Source: Peteryoungia ipomoeae (lineage in GTDB: Bacteria; Pseudomonadota; Alphaproteobacteria; Rhizobiales; Rhizobiaceae). From it: a stretch of DNA of 64,000 nt. The notes under the pieces were generated by a model. The model ran no database searches. It was not told the origin of the DNA and was given only the letters and a program-made list of their open reading frames with translations. Positions 46,094 through 58,042 of this stretch are shown piece after piece. The stretch lies in assembly GCF_004912165.1 (NCBI RefSeq), contig NZ_STGV01000001.1, positions 992,001 to 1,056,000 on the forward strand. The letters run 5' to 3'. The translations under genes were made by a program, and so were the position numbers. The number at the start of each line of letters is the position of its first letter. The stretch's first letter is position 1.

Positions 46094-47539
46094 TCAATGA
46101 AACAGGGACTTCGCAGCAGCCTCGGCAGCCGTTCCGAGCGGGCCACCGACCAGCACGTAGCCCAGCACGAAGAGACCGGACAGGCCGAAGACCAGCCGCA
46201 GTTCGACAGCCGTCCGCACAAACTCGCCCTTGGCCTCGTCGAACCACATGACCTTGATCAGGCGCAGATAGTAGTAGGCGCCGATGACGGATGCGAGCAC
46301 GCCGATGATGGCCAGTGCGTAGAGCTTCGCCTCGATGGCCGCGACGAAGACGAAGTACTTGGCGAAGAAGCCGGCCAGCGGCGGAATGCCGGCAAGCGAG
46401 AACATCAGCGCCGTCAGCACGATCGCCATGAACGGACGGGTGGTCGAGAGACCGGCGAGATCGTCGATGTTCTCGACATTGCCGCCTTCCTTGACGCGCA
46501 TCGCCATGATGCAGGCGAAGGTGCCGAGCGTCATGATGAGATAGATCATCATGTAGAGCAGCACGCCCGATACGCCGGTCTCGCTGCCGGCGGCAAGACC
46601 GACCAGCGCATAGCCCATGTGGCCGATCGAGGAATAGGCCATCAGGCGCTTGATGTTGCGCTGACCGATTGCGGCAACCGAACCCAGAACCATGGAGGCG
46701 ATCGAGATGAAGACGATGATCTGCTGCCATTCGGCAAAGATCGGCATGAAGGCTTCGATGACGATGCGGACCGTGATCGCCATGGCGCCGACCTTCGGGG
46801 CGGCGGCCAGGAATGCCGTGACCGGTGTCGGTGCGCCTTCGTAAACGTCGGGCGTCCACATGTGGAACGGCACGGCCGAGATCTTGAAGGCCAGACCGGC
46901 CAGCACGAAGACCAGACCGAAGATCAGCCCCAGCGACGGCTCGCCCTGCGACAGCACGGCTGCAATCTGCTCAAAGCCGACATTGCCGGTGAAGCCGTAG
47001 ACCAGCGACATGCCATAGAGCAGCATGCCGGACGACAGGGCGCCGAGGACGAAGTACTTGAGGCCGGCTTCCGTGGAGCGCAGGCTGTCGCGGTTGATGG
47101 CGGCCACAACGTAGAGCGCCAGAGACTGCAGTTCGAGCGACATGTAGAGCGTGATCAGGTTGTTGGCCGAGATCATCAGCATGACGCCGAGCGTTGCAAG
47201 CACGAGCAGGACCGGGAACTCGAACTTGTCGAGATGGTCGAAGCGGGCATGGCCCACCGCCATGATCATCGCCGTGACCGAACCGATCAGGGCAAGGATC
47301 TTCATGAAGCGCGCATAGCCATCGGCTACATAGGCGCCGTTGAAGGCCTGGCCCTCGCCACCGGCGACGACCAGCCAGACGCCGGCGAAGATCAGGAGGG
47401 CCACGGCGAGACCGGTGACGACATTGGTCGACCGATTGCCGGAAAAGACGCCGATCATGAGCAGCACCATGGCGCCAACGGCCAGGATCAGTTCCGGCGT
47501 GACCAGATGCAGGCTTGTGATGAGAGTTTCAGCGGTCAT
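46094..47539 (-). CDS. nuoN: NADH-quinone oxidoreductase subunit N
   Basis: NuoN is an antiporter-like membrane subunit of complex I that takes part in proton pumping. The 481-residue protein is hydrophobic throughout, with about 14 helices. Typical loops include [21 protein letters not shown] ([21 protein letters not shown]), [26 protein letters not shown] and [18 protein letters not shown]. The ATG at 47539 has AGGAT 8 bases upstream; a TTG two codons earlier is less likely. It is the last nuo gene. Confidence 0.97.
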   Translation of the reverse strand: MTAETLITSLHLVTPELILAVGAMVLLMIGVFSGNRSTNVVTGLAVALLIFAGVWLVVAGGEGQAFNGAYVADGYARFMKILALIGSVTAMIMAVGHARFDHLDKFEFPVLLVLATLGVMLMISANNLITLYMSLELQSLALYVVAAINRDSLRSTEAGLKYFVLGALSSGMLLYGMSLVYGFTGNVGFEQIAAVLSQGEPSLGLIFGLVFVLAGLAFKISAVPFHMWTPDVYEGAPTPVTAFLAAAPKVGAMAITVRIVIEAFMPIFAEWQQIIVFISIASMVLGSVAAIGQRNIKRLMAYSSIGHMGYALVGLAAGSETGVSGVLLYMMIYLIMTLGTFACIMAMRVKEGGNVENIDDLAGLSTTRPFMAIVLTALMFSLAGIPPLAGFFAKYFVFVAAIEAKLYALAIIGVLASVIGAYYYLRLIKVMWFDEAKGEFVRTAVELRLVFGLSGLFVLGYVLVGGPLGTAAEAAAKSLFH

Positions 47540-47557
47540 GTCCAAAGGATCCTGTCG

Positions 47558-49069
47558 TCAGTTCGCTGTCAGCGCCAGAGACTGGGCTGCCTGCAAGGCT
47601 GCGGAGTAATTGTTGACCAGATGGTCGACGGAGGCGGCAGTCGCATCCAGGATCGGCGCCGGGTAGACACCGAAGAAGATGGTGAGGACGACCAGCGGAT
47701 AGAGCACGAGCTTCTCGCGCGCCGAAAGATCGAGCATCGCCTTGAGGCTGTCCTTCTCGAGCGGACCGAAGACCACCCGGCGATAGAGCCAGAGCGCGTA
47801 GGCTGCCGAGAGAATGACGCCGGTGGCGGCAATCAGGGCAACCCAGGTATTGACGCGGAAGACGCCGATCAGGGTCAGGAATTCGCCGACGAAGCCCGAG
47901 GTGCCCGGCAGGCCGACATTCGCCATGGTGAAGACCATGAAGGCGACGGCGTATTTCGGCATGTTGTTGACCAGGCCGCCATACGCCGCGATTTCGCGGG
48001 TGTGCAGACGGTCATAGATCACGCCGACGCAGAGGAAGAGCGCGCCCGAAACGAAACCGTGGCTGATCATCTGGAAGATCGCACCCTGCACGCCCTGCTG
48101 GTTGGCCGCGAAGATACCCATGGTCACGTAGCCCATGTGGGCGACGGAGGAGTATGCGATCAGCTTCTTGATGTCTTCCTGCATCATCGCGACCAGCGAG
48201 GTGTAGACGATGGCGATCACCGAGAGGGCGAAGACCATCGGCGCGAAGAAATCCGACGCCAGTGGGAACATCGGCAGCGAGAAGCGCAGGAAGCCGTAGC
48301 CGCCAAGCTTCAAGAGGATACCCGCCAGGATGACCGAGCCTGCCGTCGGTGCCTGAACGTGCGCATCCGGAAGCCAGGTGTGGACCGGCCACATCGGCAT
48401 TTTCACCGCAAAAGAGGCAAAGAAGGCAAGCCATAGCCAGGTTTGCATGTATGCAGGAAAATCATGCTCAAGGAGGGCTGCGATATCCGTCGTGCCGGCC
48501 TGCCAGTACATCGCCATGATAGCGAGCAGCATCAGAACCGAGCCGAGCAGCGTGTAGAGGAAAAATTTGTAGGATGCGTAGACGCGATCCTTACCGCCCC
48601 ACACGCCGATGATGATGAACATCGGAATGAGGCCGGCTTCAAAGAACACGTAGAAGAGCACGATGTCGAGCGAGACGAAGACGCCGATCATCAATGTTTC
48701 CAAGATCAGGAATGCGATCATGTATTCCTTCAGGCGCTTCTCGACCGAGGTCCAGCTCGCAAGAATGCAGAAGGGCATGAGCAGTGTCGTCAGGATGACG
48801 AACAGCATGGAAATGCCGTCGACACCGAGGTGATAGGAGATGCCGGTCCCGAGCCAGGCATGCTTCTCCACCATCTGGAAGCCGGTATTCGAATTGTCGA
48901 AGTTGATCCAGATGAAGAGCGAGACGACGAAGGTGAAAACCGTCGTCAGCAGCGAGACGTTGAGGATGTTGCGACGGCCGAGCGAGGTGTCTCCACGGGT
49001 CAGAAGCAGCAGGGCCACGCCGACCAGGGGAAGGAAGGTGACCGTTGAAAGAATGGGCCAATCGGTCAT
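47558..49069 (-). CDS. nuoM: NADH-quinone oxidoreductase subunit M
   Basis: NuoM is the second antiporter-like pumping subunit. The 503-residue protein has about 14 helices with the signature [40 protein letters not shown] (pumping-channel region) and [19 protein letters not shown]. Its ATG overlaps the last base of the nuoL stop codon, indicating coupled translation. Confidence 0.97.
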   Translation of the reverse strand: MTDWPILSTVTFLPLVGVALLLLTRGDTSLGRRNILNVSLLTTVFTFVVSLFIWINFDNSNTGFQMVEKHAWLGTGISYHLGVDGISMLFVILTTLLMPFCILASWTSVEKRLKEYMIAFLILETLMIGVFVSLDIVLFYVFFEAGLIPMFIIIGVWGGKDRVYASYKFFLYTLLGSVLMLLAIMAMYWQAGTTDIAALLEHDFPAYMQTWLWLAFFASFAVKMPMWPVHTWLPDAHVQAPTAGSVILAGILLKLGGYGFLRFSLPMFPLASDFFAPMVFALSVIAIVYTSLVAMMQEDIKKLIAYSSVAHMGYVTMGIFAANQQGVQGAIFQMISHGFVSGALFLCVGVIYDRLHTREIAAYGGLVNNMPKYAVAFMVFTMANVGLPGTSGFVGEFLTLIGVFRVNTWVALIAATGVILSAAYALWLYRRVVFGPLEKDSLKAMLDLSAREKLVLYPLVVLTIFFGVYPAPILDATAASVDHLVNNYSAALQAAQSLALTAN

Positions 49070-51063
49070 CAGAGGGAGCTCCCGAGCATCATCCAGGTAA
49101 CAAGGGCCGCAATGCCGATCAGCATCGCGAAGGCATAGTGGTAAAGGTAACCCGACTGCAGACGGACGACCTTGTCAGTCAGACCGCTCACTGCGGAGGC
49201 AACACCGTTCGGTCCGTAGCGGTCGATGACCGCAACGTCTGACTTCTTCCAGAGGAAGCGGCCGAGCGCCTTTGAAGAGCGGACGAAAAGGAAGTCGTAG
49301 AGTTCGTCGAAGTACCACTTGTTGAGCAGGAACTGGTAGAGCATCCACTGCTGTTCTGCCAGTTTCTTCGGCGCTGCCGGGTTCTTGATATACATGTACC
49401 AGGCGGTGACGAAGCCGAGGGCCATGGCGAAGAACGGGCTCCACTTTACCCAAAGCGGCACATGGTGGAATTCCTCGAGGATCTCGTTTTCCGGCAACGT
49501 GAAGAGAGCACCCTTCCAGAAATCGGCATAGTGATGGCCGAAGAAGTAGTCGTGGAACGCGACACCGGCAAAGATCGCGCCAATGCCGAGCAGAAGCAGC
49601 GGCAGCAGCATCACCATGGGAGATTCATGCACGTGATGCATCACATCGGCAGACGCGCGCGGCTTGCCGAAGAAGGTCATGAAGGCCAGGCGCCACGAAT
49701 AGAAGCTCGTGAACAGGGCCGCGATGACCAGAAGCGTGAAGGCGAAGCCGCCGACGGCCGAGTGCGAGGCAAAGGCCGATTCGATGATCGCGTCCTTGGA
49801 GAAGAAGCCCGCAAAGCCGATGATCGTGCCGGGAATGCCGACGCCGGTCAGCGCAAGCGTGCCGATGGTCATGGCCCAGAAGGTGTAAGGGATGTGCTTG
49901 CGCAGACCACCCATGTAACGCATGTCCTGTTCGCCATCGACGGCATGGATGACGGAGCCCGCACCCAAGAACAGCAGAGCCTTAAAGAAGGCGTGCGTGA
50001 AAAGGTGGAAGACCGCTGCACCATAGGCTCCGACGCCGAGCGCGACGAACATGTAACCGAGCTGCGAGCAGGTCGAATAGGCGATGACGCGCTTGATGTC
50101 GTTCTGCACGAGGCCGACGGTCGCCGCGAAGAAGGCGGTGATCGCGCCGATGATGGTGACGAAGGTCAGGGCATCCGGCGAGAGTTCGAAGATCGGCGAC
50201 ATGCGGGCGACGAGGAAGACGCCGGCGGTGACCATGGTTGCCGCGTGAATGAGGGCCGAAACCGGGGTCGGGCCTTCCATCGCGTCCGGCAGCCAGGTGT
50301 GCAGCAGGAATTGCGCCGACTTGCCCATGGCACCCATGAACAGCAGCAGGCAGGCGCCGGTCAGTGCGTGGCTGCGGTCGAGCTGCATGCCGAAGAGGTT
50401 GAGCACGACCTCTGGCGAACCCGCACCTTCTGCCGGCAGATACGACTGCGCGGAGGCGAAGACGGTTTCGAGGTTGATCGAACCGAACATCACGAAAAGA
50501 GCGGAGATGCCGAGGATGAAGCCGAAGTCGCCGACGCGGTTTACGATGAAGGCTTTCATGGCGGCAGCCGACGCCGATGGCTTCTTGAACCAGAAACCGA
50601 TCAGGAGATACGACGCAAGACCAACGCCTTCCCAGCCGAAGAACATCTGCAAGAGGTTGTCCGACGTGATGAGCATGAGCATCGCGAAGGTGAACAGCGA
50701 CAGATAGGCGAAGAAGCGCGGCCGATGCGGATCGTGATGCATGTAGCCGATCGAGTAGAGGTGCACGAGGCACGACACCGAGTTGACCACGACGAACATG
50801 ACGGCAGTCAGCGTGTCGACCCGGAATGCCCATTCGACGTCGATGCCGCCGGACTGGATCCAGCGCAGCACGGGCACCTTGATGACCTCATGCGCCTCGT
50901 GGCCCATGGCGACGTTGAAGAACACGATCCAGGAAAGGACCGCGACGATCATCATCAGACCGGTGGTGACGTATTCCGAAGCCTTGGCGCCGATCTGACG
51001 GCCGAACAGGCCGGCGATCAGAAAGCCGATCAGGGGGAGAAAGACGATAGCCTTGTAGATCAT
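49069..51063 (-). CDS. nuoL: NADH-quinone oxidoreductase subunit L
   Basis: NuoL is the distal pumping subunit with the long lateral helix. The 664-residue protein shows the family loops [50 protein letters not shown] and [18 protein letters not shown], then the extended C-terminal helices. Length is normal for alphaproteobacteria. It starts 7 bases after nuoK. Confidence 0.97.
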   Translation of the reverse strand: MIYKAIVFLPLIGFLIAGLFGRQIGAKASEYVTTGLMMIVAVLSWIVFFNVAMGHEAHEVIKVPVLRWIQSGGIDVEWAFRVDTLTAVMFVVVNSVSCLVHLYSIGYMHHDPHRPRFFAYLSLFTFAMLMLITSDNLLQMFFGWEGVGLASYLLIGFWFKKPSASAAAMKAFIVNRVGDFGFILGISALFVMFGSINLETVFASAQSYLPAEGAGSPEVVLNLFGMQLDRSHALTGACLLLFMGAMGKSAQFLLHTWLPDAMEGPTPVSALIHAATMVTAGVFLVARMSPIFELSPDALTFVTIIGAITAFFAATVGLVQNDIKRVIAYSTCSQLGYMFVALGVGAYGAAVFHLFTHAFFKALLFLGAGSVIHAVDGEQDMRYMGGLRKHIPYTFWAMTIGTLALTGVGIPGTIIGFAGFFSKDAIIESAFASHSAVGGFAFTLLVIAALFTSFYSWRLAFMTFFGKPRASADVMHHVHESPMVMLLPLLLLGIGAIFAGVAFHDYFFGHHYADFWKGALFTLPENEILEEFHHVPLWVKWSPFFAMALGFVTAWYMYIKNPAAPKKLAEQQWMLYQFLLNKWYFDELYDFLFVRSSKALGRFLWKKSDVAVIDRYGPNGVASAVSGLTDKVVRLQSGYLYHYAFAMLIGIAALVTWMMLGSSL

Positions 51064-51070
51064 GACCCGA

Positions 51071-51379
51071 TCAGCCCTTCATCATGTTGACGTCTTCGAC
51101 GGCGATGGAGCCGCGATTACGGTAGAACACCACCAGGATCGCGAGACCGATGGCCGCTTCGGCGGCCGCGACCGTGAGGATAAACAGCGCGAAGACCTGG
51201 CCGACGAGATCGCCGAGGAAGGTCGAGAAGGCCACCATGTTGATGTTGACGGCCAGCAGGATCAGTTCGACCGACATCAGGATGACGATGACGTTCTTGC
51301 GGTTCAGGAAGATGCCGAAGACCCCGAGCGTGAAGAGGATGGCACTGACCGTGAGGTAGTGGGAAAGACCGATTTCCAT
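51071..51379 (-). CDS. nuoK: NADH-quinone oxidoreductase subunit K
   Basis: A 102-residue three-helix membrane subunit. Two conserved membrane glutamates are expected in [19 protein letters not shown] (E in helix 2) and [15 protein letters not shown] (helix 3), both seen. It is part of the proton path between the quinone site and the antiporter subunits. Confidence 0.97.
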   Translation of the reverse strand: MEIGLSHYLTVSAILFTLGVFGIFLNRKNVIVILMSVELILLAVNINMVAFSTFLGDLVGQVFALFILTVAAAEAAIGLAILVVFYRNRGSIAVEDVNMMKG

Positions 51380-51407
51380 ATTTCTGTTCCTTGACCTCTT
51401 GCTCGGC

Positions 51408-52022
51408 TCAGACGCCCTGGCCCGGCTTGACCTTGACCACCTTGACGGCGGTCTCGGGCGTGCGGGCGACCTGGGCGGAGATATCCTGGCGCTTGATGTT
51501 TGTGCGGTGGCGCAGCGTCAGCACGATCGCACCGATCATGGCGACAAAGAGCACGAGACCCGCAATCTGGAAGAAGAAGACGTAGTCCGTGTAGAGGACA
51601 TCGCCGAGTGCCTGCGTGTTCTGGCGTTCCGCCACAGCCGGGATCGGCTGGGTGATTGCCTGCTGTGCCTCAGGACTGATGACGCTGCCGCCGATGACGA
51701 CGACGAGTTCGACGGCAACGATCAGGCCGATCAGAGCACCGATGGGCGCGTATTTCGCGGCCCCTGCTCTCAATTCGGTGAAGTCGATGTCGAGCATCAT
51801 CACGACGAAGAGGAAGAGAACCGCAACCGCGCCGACATAGACGACCAGCAGGATCATCGCCAGGAATTCAGCTCCGGTGAGGAGCAGAAGGCCCGCTGCG
51901 TTGATGAAGGTCAGAATGAGGAACAGGACCGAATGGACCGGGTTCCGAGCCGATATCACCATGAAAGCCGAAGCCACCGCGACAAAGGCGAAGAGATAGA
52001 AAAAGAGAGCCTGAAGACCCAT
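51408..52022 (-). CDS. nuoJ: NADH-quinone oxidoreductase subunit J
   Basis: A 204-residue membrane subunit with five helices in the first 165 residues ([26 protein letters not shown] loop; [26 protein letters not shown], containing the pi-bulge helix region) and a polar C-terminal tail. It is 150 bases downstream of nuoI; that gap has no gene that I can see. Confidence 0.96.
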   Translation of the reverse strand: MGLQALFFYLFAFVAVASAFMVISARNPVHSVLFLILTFINAAGLLLLTGAEFLAMILLVVYVGAVAVLFLFVVMMLDIDFTELRAGAAKYAPIGALIGLIVAVELVVVIGGSVISPEAQQAITQPIPAVAERQNTQALGDVLYTDYVFFFQIAGLVLFVAMIGAIVLTLRHRTNIKRQDISAQVARTPETAVKVVKVKPGQGV

Positions 52023-52172
52023 GTTGGTGCCTTTTCATCTTCCCCCGGACGAGGGCCCTGCCCCGCCGCCCGATAAGGCATGACCGGTATCCCCACCGAC
52101 ATGCCCGTTGCAATTTAAACATATGCCCCGGCGAAGCCTTGCACCTCGCTGGCGGCGTCGGCCCGGAAGGGC

Positions 52173-52661
52173 TCAGCGGTATGGCGCGTCCATCGCAATG
52201 TTGCGCGCGATTTCACGTTCCCAGCGGTCGCCGTTGTCGAGCAGGCGTGCCTTGTCGAAGTAGAGCTCTTCGCGCGTTTCGGTGGCGAACTCAAAGTTCG
52301 GACCCTCGACAATCGCGTCGACCGGGCAGGCTTCCTGACAGAAACCGCAATAGATGCACTTCACCATGTCGATGTCGTAACGCACCGTGCGGCGGGTGCC
52401 GTCATTGCGGCGCGGGCCGGCCTCGATGGTGATGGCCTGGGCGGGACAGATCGCCTCGCACAGCTTGCAGGCGATGCAACGCTCTTCGCCGTTCGGATAG
52501 CGGCGCAATGCGTGTTCGCCCCGGAAGCGCGGCGAAACCGGGCCCTTTTCGAACGGATAGTTGATGGTCGCCTTCTGCTTGAAAAAGTAGCGCATCGACA
52601 GGAAGAATGCGCCGACGAACTCTTTCAGGAAGAGCGAACTGATAGCCTGTGCAATCGCCAT
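52173..52661 (-). CDS. nuoI: NADH-quinone oxidoreductase subunit I (two 4Fe-4S clusters)
   Basis: NuoI carries clusters N6a and N6b. The 162-residue protein has an amphipathic N-terminal anchor ([20 protein letters not shown]) and two CxxCxxCxxxCP motifs: C62, C65, C68, C72 and C102, C105, C108, C112. The ATG at 52659-52661 follows GGAGAATAAG and gives the standard start; seven upstream codons are dropped. Confidence 0.97.
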   Translation of the reverse strand: MAIAQAISSLFLKEFVGAFFLSMRYFFKQKATINYPFEKGPVSPRFRGEHALRRYPNGEERCIACKLCEAICPAQAITIEAGPRRNDGTRRTVRYDIDMVKCIYCGFCQEACPVDAIVEGPNFEFATETREELYFDKARLLDNGDRWEREIARNIAMDAPYR

Positions 52662-52697
52662 CTTATTCTCCAAATCAGCCAAGCATCCGGGCGGGCA

Positions 52698-53741
52698 TCA
52701 AGCCCAGCCCATCAGCTTCAGCACGAATGCGGTAATGATGACCATGGCGAGCGAGATCGGAAGGAAGACCTTCCAGCCGAGACGCATCAACTGGTCGTAA
52801 CGGTAGCGCGGGACGAAGGCCTTCACCATGGCGAACATGAAGAAGACAAGCGTGGCCTTCAGCACGAACCAGATGATGCCCGGGACCCAGTTGAGGATCG
52901 CGATATCAACCGGCGGCAGCCAGCCTCCGAGGAAAAGGATCGTCGTCAGCGAGCACATCAGGACGATGGCCGCATATTCGCCGAGCATGAACATCATGTA
53001 TGGGGTCGAACCGTATTCGACCATGAAGCCGGCAACGAGTTCGGATTCGGCTTCCGGCAGATCGAAGGGCGGACGGTTGGTTTCTGCCAATGCCGAGATG
53101 AAGAAGATCACGAACATCGGAAACAGCGCCAGCCAGTGCCAGTCGAGGAAGGAAGCTGGCAGGCCCATCATCGTGCCGAGGCCGTTGTTCTGCGCGACCA
53201 CGATGTCGGTCAGGTTCAACGAGCCAACGCAGAGAAGAACGGTGACGATAACGAAGCCCATCGAGACTTCATAGGACACCATCTGGGCTGCCGAACGGAG
53301 CGCACCGAGGAACGGGTACTTCGAGTTTGAAGCCCAGCCACCCATGATGATGCCGTAGACTTCGAGCGATGAGACCGCAAAGACGAAGAGAATGCCGACA
53401 TTGATGTTGGCAATCACCCAGCCGGAATTCACCGGAATGACGGCCCAGGTGGCGAGCGCCAGCGTGACTGCAACGAGCGGAGCGAGAAGGAAGACGCCCT
53501 TGTTGGCGCCAGCCGGAATGACCGGCTCCTTGAAGACGAACTTCAGAAGGTCGGCGAAGGACTGGAACAGACCCCAGGGACCAACGACGTTCGGGCCGCG
53601 ACGCAGCTGAACCGCTGCCCAGATCTTGCGGTCTGCGAGCAGGATGTAAGCGATGAACACGAGTAGGCAGACCAGCAGCAGAAGCGACTGCCCGATCATG
53701 ATGGCCGCCGGCCACACATAGGTGGAAACGAAATTATCCAT
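52698..53741 (-). CDS. nuoH: NADH-quinone oxidoreductase subunit H
   Basis: A 347-residue membrane subunit with about eight helices that forms the quinone chamber with NuoB and NuoD. Conserved loops: [57 protein letters not shown] and [16 protein letters not shown]. It starts 12 bases after nuoG. Confidence 0.97.
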   Translation of the reverse strand: MDNFVSTYVWPAAIMIGQSLLLLVCLLVFIAYILLADRKIWAAVQLRRGPNVVGPWGLFQSFADLLKFVFKEPVIPAGANKGVFLLAPLVAVTLALATWAVIPVNSGWVIANINVGILFVFAVSSLEVYGIIMGGWASNSKYPFLGALRSAAQMVSYEVSMGFVIVTVLLCVGSLNLTDIVVAQNNGLGTMMGLPASFLDWHWLALFPMFVIFFISALAETNRPPFDLPEAESELVAGFMVEYGSTPYMMFMLGEYAAIVLMCSLTTILFLGGWLPPVDIAILNWVPGIIWFVLKATLVFFMFAMVKAFVPRYRYDQLMRLGWKVFLPISLAMVIITAFVLKLMGWA

Positions 53742-53753
53742 AGTCCCCTGCCC

Positions 53754-55835
53754 TTACTCTGCCGCAGCCTTGAAATTGTTGCGGGCCAATGACGAGCACT
53801 CGGCCATGACGGCCGAAGCACGTGCGATCGGGTTCGTCAAATAGAAGTCTTTGACCGGCGACGCAAACAGAGACTTGCCGATCTTACCCGGTTTTTTCGC
53901 CAGCGCAGCAATATCGGCGGCAACGCCCGGTGCAATCTGGTCAAGCGCGGCGAAGTGCGGCTGGCTCGCATAGAGCGTTGCGCGCAGCTGCGACAGCGAA
54001 TCGAAGGGCAGCTTGTTGCCGAGCACGTCGGAGAGTGCGCGCAGGATCGCCCAGTCTTCGCGGGCTTCGCCCGGCGCAAAGCCGGCCCGGTTGCCCATCT
54101 GGACGCGGCCTTCGGTGTTCACCCAGGTGCCGGACTTCTCGGTATAGGTCGCGCCTGGCAGGATGATATCGGCATGATGCGCGCCGTTATCGCCATGGCT
54201 GCCGATATAGACGACGCATTTTGCCGTCTTGGTCGAGAAATCGAGTTCATCGGCGCCGAGCAGGAAGACGACGTCGAGCGACGACAGCATGTCGCGGGCT
54301 GCAACGCCATTTGCACCCGGCACGAAGCCCAGATCGAGGCCGCCGACGCGCGAGGCTGCGGTGTGCAGCACGCAGAAGCCGTTCCATGCCTCGCTAACGG
54401 CGCCAACGTCGAGAGCGAGCTTGGCGGCATTGGCGAGCACCGCCTTGCCGTCCGGACCGGAGATCGCGCCCTGGCCGACGATAATAAGCGGGTTCTTGGC
54501 GGCCTTCAGCGTTTCGGCAAAGTTGTTCTTGCCGGAAACGAGGTCGGCCAGCGTCTCGGCGCCTGCGCCGAGATAGTCGTAAGGGTAGCGCAGCTCGCCG
54601 CCTTCGCCGATCACGCCGATTGGCATGCCGCCATGGCGCCAGCGCTTGCGAATGCGGGCGTTGAGCACGGCGGCCTCAAAGCGCGGGTTGGCACCGACGA
54701 TCAGGATTGCATCAGCAGATTCAATGCCTTCGATGCCGGCGTTGAAGAGATAGGTCGAGCGACCAAGGTCAGAGTGCAGCGCCGTGCCATCCTGGCGACA
54801 GTCGGTGTTTTCCGATCCAAGGCCGTTCAGAAGCGCCTTCAGCGCGAACATTTCTTCGACCGATGCGAGGTCGCCTGCGACGGCACCAATCTTGTCGGCG
54901 GACGTCGAGGCAACGGCTGCCTTGATCGCGGCGAAGGCTTCCGCCCAGCTCGCTGCCTGCAGTCGGCCATCCTTCTTGACGTAAGGGCGGTCGAGACGCT
55001 GGGTCTTCAGGCCATCCCAGATGAAGCGCGTCTTGTCGGAGATCCACTCTTCGTTGATCTCTTCATTGATGCGCGGCATGATGCGCATGACTTCGCGACC
55101 GCGGGTATCGACGCGGATTGCCGAACCCAGCGCATCCATCACATCGATCGATTCGGTCTTGTTCAGCTCCCACGGACGGGCGGTGAAGGCGAAGGGCTTG
55201 GAGGTCAGTGCGCCGACCGGGCAGAGGTCGACGACATTGCCCTGCAGCTCCGACGTCATCGCCTGCTCAAGATAGGTGGTGATCTCGGCATCCTCGCCGC
55301 GGCCGATCAGGCCAAGTTCGGCAATGCCGGCGACTTCGGTGGTGAAGCGGACGCAACGCGTGCAGTGAATGCAGCGGTTCATCACGGTCTTGACCAGCGG
55401 TCCGATGTACTTGTCTTCGACAGCGCGCTTGTTTTCGGTGTAGCGCGAGCTATCGATGCCGAAGGCCATGGCCTGGTCCTGCAGGTCGCATTCGCCGCCC
55501 TGGTCGCAGATCGGGCAATCGAGCGGATGGTTGATCAGCAGGAATTCCATCACGCCTTCGCGGGCCTTTTTGACCATCGGCGTGTTGGTGAAGACTTCCG
55601 GAAGTTCGCCATTCGGGCCGCCGCGGATATCGCGCACGCCCATGGCGCAGGAGGCAGCCGGCTTCGGCGGGCCGCCCTTCACCTCGACGAGGCACATGCG
55701 GCAATTGCCGGCAACCGACAGCCGTTCATGGAAACAAAAGCGCGGAACCTCGGCGCCGGCTTCCTCGCACGCCTGCAAGAGAGTGAAATGATCCGGGACT
55801 TCGATCTCTTTACCGTCGACCTTCAGCTTTGCCAT
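53754..55835 (-). CDS. nuoG: NADH-quinone oxidoreductase subunit G
   Basis: NuoG is the largest subunit of the NADH arm. The 693-residue protein has a 2Fe-2S domain (C34, C45, C48, C63), the His-Cys3 4Fe-4S site (H103, C107, C110, C116) in [15 protein letters not shown], a second 4Fe-4S site (C155, C158, C161 plus the cysteine in [10 protein letters not shown]) and a long molybdopterin-fold domain that is catalytically silent. GGCAGGAAGG-type site precedes the ATG. A 163-base gap separates it from the HhH gene upstream. Confidence 0.97.
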   Translation of the reverse strand: MAKLKVDGKEIEVPDHFTLLQACEEAGAEVPRFCFHERLSVAGNCRMCLVEVKGGPPKPAASCAMGVRDIRGGPNGELPEVFTNTPMVKKAREGVMEFLLINHPLDCPICDQGGECDLQDQAMAFGIDSSRYTENKRAVEDKYIGPLVKTVMNRCIHCTRCVRFTTEVAGIAELGLIGRGEDAEITTYLEQAMTSELQGNVVDLCPVGALTSKPFAFTARPWELNKTESIDVMDALGSAIRVDTRGREVMRIMPRINEEINEEWISDKTRFIWDGLKTQRLDRPYVKKDGRLQAASWAEAFAAIKAAVASTSADKIGAVAGDLASVEEMFALKALLNGLGSENTDCRQDGTALHSDLGRSTYLFNAGIEGIESADAILIVGANPRFEAAVLNARIRKRWRHGGMPIGVIGEGGELRYPYDYLGAGAETLADLVSGKNNFAETLKAAKNPLIIVGQGAISGPDGKAVLANAAKLALDVGAVSEAWNGFCVLHTAASRVGGLDLGFVPGANGVAARDMLSSLDVVFLLGADELDFSTKTAKCVVYIGSHGDNGAHHADIILPGATYTEKSGTWVNTEGRVQMGNRAGFAPGEAREDWAILRALSDVLGNKLPFDSLSQLRATLYASQPHFAALDQIAPGVAADIAALAKKPGKIGKSLFASPVKDFYLTNPIARASAVMAECSSLARNNFKAAAE

Positions 55836-55998
55836 ATTCGCCTTCCTGCCTCACGCTTCCGCGTCTGAACCCGAAGCCTTTCGCTCCGGTTGGTCGATTG
55901 CCACCCTAAAAGAAACGCAATCGACCTGTTGTATCCCTTGGTCAGAGCCACAGGCATCAGCCCGAAGCCTAGTCCGAATTCCTGTTTGCCGATCGCAA

Positions 55999-56712
55999 CT
56001 AGCGCGGCTTTCTGCCCGGCTTGACGAGTCGGGCTGCCTGGCCTTTCCAGTCGTCCCGAAGCGAGCGTCCGTCAAGACCCAATTCCGTATCGAGTGCCGC
56101 AAGCGCGGCATCGTCCAAGTCCATCAGGTCGACAAAGCGGGAGATCCCCCTGCCCCGCAGCACCTGTTCGAGCTTCGGGCCGATGCCTTCGATCTTTTTC
56201 AAATCGTCAGCCTGGCCACTTCCCTTTTTCATCCTGGACGCGACAGCCCGTTTGGCAGTCGCCTCCTTCTTCGTCGCAACCGGCTCGGCCACCGGCCTGG
56301 TCACAGACCGCTTTGGAGCCGCCTTCGGCTGCGCTGCAGGCGCCTTGACCTTCGCCTTGGACTTAGCGGGTCCAGTCTGCTCTGACCTCGCCGGCGTCTC
56401 GGTAGGCGCAGCCTGCGGTTTCGGCTCAGAAACCGGCTTTGCCGCCTCTTCTGCGGAGCCGCGCACTGCCGCATTGGCTTTGCGCTCCTCTTCCAGCTGG
56501 CGTGCCAGTTGCCCGGTCACTTCCATCGCGCCCTGCAGAGACCCAAGCCAGAAGCGGCTCATCTGCGTCGCCACGGAAAGTCCGAAGGCCGTTGCGGCGG
56601 CCATGACGGCCGCCGGATCGTTCAGGAGGTTATCGAGATCTTCGGAAGCGCTGGTTTCATCAGTCGGCTTGCCCGACTTTCCGTCACCGCTCTTGTCCGA
56701 AGAGCCTGTCAT
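55999..56712 (-). CDS. Helix-hairpin-helix protein inserted between nuoF and nuoG
   Basis: A 237-residue protein in three parts: an acidic N-terminus with a short helix (DLDNLLNDPAAVMAAATAFG, 26-45), an Ala/Lys/Pro-rich linker (90-165), and a C-terminal helix-hairpin-helix domain (168-226; KKIEGIGPKLEQVLRGRGI) ending in KPR. The last domain matches the extension of NuoE, including DDW-x2-QA and the KPR end. It starts 12 bases after nuoF, so it is in the operon. Similar genes are annotated in rhizobia without function. It might help cluster assembly or arm stability, or bind nucleic acid; none of this is shown. Confidence 0.82.
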   Translation of the reverse strand: MTGSSDKSGDGKSGKPTDETSASEDLDNLLNDPAAVMAAATAFGLSVATQMSRFWLGSLQGAMEVTGQLARQLEEERKANAAVRGSAEEAAKPVSEPKPQAAPTETPARSEQTGPAKSKAKVKAPAAQPKAAPKRSVTRPVAEPVATKKEATAKRAVASRMKKGSGQADDLKKIEGIGPKLEQVLRGRGISRFVDLMDLDDAALAALDTELGLDGRSLRDDWKGQAARLVKPGRKPR

Positions 56713-56724
56713 CGCCTCGTCTCC

Positions 56725-58029
56725 TTATTCGGCCGCTTCCATGACGACACCATGCGCCATCGCGTTGCGGGTGTATTGATCGATGCGCGCTTCAATCTCA
56801 GGACGGAAGTTGCGGATCAGGCCCTGGATCGGCCAGGCCGCCGCATCACCGAGCGCACAGATGGTGTGACCTTCAACCTGCTTGGTCACCTGGAACAGCA
56901 TGTCGATCTCGCGCTTCTGCGCGTTGCCCTTCACCATGCGTTCCATGACGCGCATCATCCAGCCGGTGCCTTCGCGGCACGGCGTGCACTGGCCGCAGCT
57001 CTCATGCTTGAAGAAGGCCGAGATGCGCCAGATCGCCTTGATGATGTCGGTGGACTTGTCCATGACGATCATGCCGCCGGTGCCGAAGGAAGACTTCACT
57101 TCGCGCAGACCGTCGAAATCAAGCACGACATCCATCATATCCTCGGCCTTGACGACCGGGCAGGACGCGCCGCCAGGAATGACCGCGAGCAGATTGTCCC
57201 AGCCGCCGCGGATGCCACCGGCATGCTTTTCGATCATTTCGCGGAAGGTGATGCCCATGCTTTCCTCAACCGTGCAGGGACGGTTGACGTGGCCGGAGAT
57301 CATGAACAGCTTCGTGCCGACATTGTTCGGGCGCCCGAAGGACGAGAACCAGCCGGCGCCACGGCGCAGGATGGTCGGGGTCACCGCGATCGACTCGACG
57401 TTGTTGACCGTGGTCGGGCAGCCATAGAGACCCATGTTCGCCGGGAACGGCGGCTTCAGGCGCGGCTGGCCCTTCTTGCCTTCGAGGCTTTCGAGCAGCG
57501 CGGTTTCTTCGCCGCAGATATAGGCGCCGGCGCCGTGGTGGACATAAATGTCGATGTCGTAGCCGAGCTTGTTGTTCTTGCCGAGGAGGCCAGCATCGTA
57601 GCACTCGTCGATCGCTGCCTGCAGCGCCTCACGCTCGCGCATGAACTCGCCGCGGACATAGATGTAGGCCGCATGCGCGCCCATGGCGAAGGAGGCGATG
57701 ACGCAGCCTTCGATCAGCGTATGCGGATCATGGCGCAGGATGTCGCGGTCCTTGCAGGTGCCGGGCTCGGATTCGTCGGCATTGACGACGAGGTAATGCG
57801 GACGGCCGTCCGATTCCTTCGGCATGAAGGACCACTTCAGACCCGTGGGGAAGCCCGCGCCGCCACGGCCGCGCAGACCGGAGTTCTTCACCTCGTTGAT
57901 GATCCAGTCCCGGCCTTTTTCAAGGATTTGCTTGGTGCCATCCCAGTGGCCACGCGCCATGGCGCCCTTCAGGGACTTGTCCTTGAGGCCATAGATGTTG
58001 GTAAAGATGCGATCCTGATCCTTCAACAT
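56725..58029 (-). CDS. nuoF: NADH-quinone oxidoreductase subunit F
   Basis: NuoF oxidises NADH with FMN and holds 4Fe-4S cluster N3. The 434-residue protein has the flavin/NADH loop [13 protein letters not shown] (54-66), [28 protein letters not shown] ([20 protein letters not shown]) and the cluster cysteines in [14 protein letters not shown] near residue 345 plus a last one in ICALGDAA. It lies 13 bases after nuoE. Confidence 0.97.
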   Translation of the reverse strand: MLKDQDRIFTNIYGLKDKSLKGAMARGHWDGTKQILEKGRDWIINEVKNSGLRGRGGAGFPTGLKWSFMPKESDGRPHYLVVNADESEPGTCKDRDILRHDPHTLIEGCVIASFAMGAHAAYIYVRGEFMREREALQAAIDECYDAGLLGKNNKLGYDIDIYVHHGAGAYICGEETALLESLEGKKGQPRLKPPFPANMGLYGCPTTVNNVESIAVTPTILRRGAGWFSSFGRPNNVGTKLFMISGHVNRPCTVEESMGITFREMIEKHAGGIRGGWDNLLAVIPGGASCPVVKAEDMMDVVLDFDGLREVKSSFGTGGMIVMDKSTDIIKAIWRISAFFKHESCGQCTPCREGTGWMMRVMERMVKGNAQKREIDMLFQVTKQVEGHTICALGDAAAWPIQGLIRNFRPEIEARIDQYTRNAMAHGVVMEAAE

Positions 58030-58042
58030 GTCTCTTTACCTC

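Noticed and set aside
46097..48436. A very long + strand open frame (779 codons) across nuoN and nuoM
   Set aside because: Its product is low-complexity, full of His, Arg, Asp and Gln, with no domain. It mirrors conserved nuo genes on the other strand; such shadows are common in GC-rich DNA. Similar long shadows at 35314-37266, 49462-51090 and 53955-55868 were rejected for the same reason.
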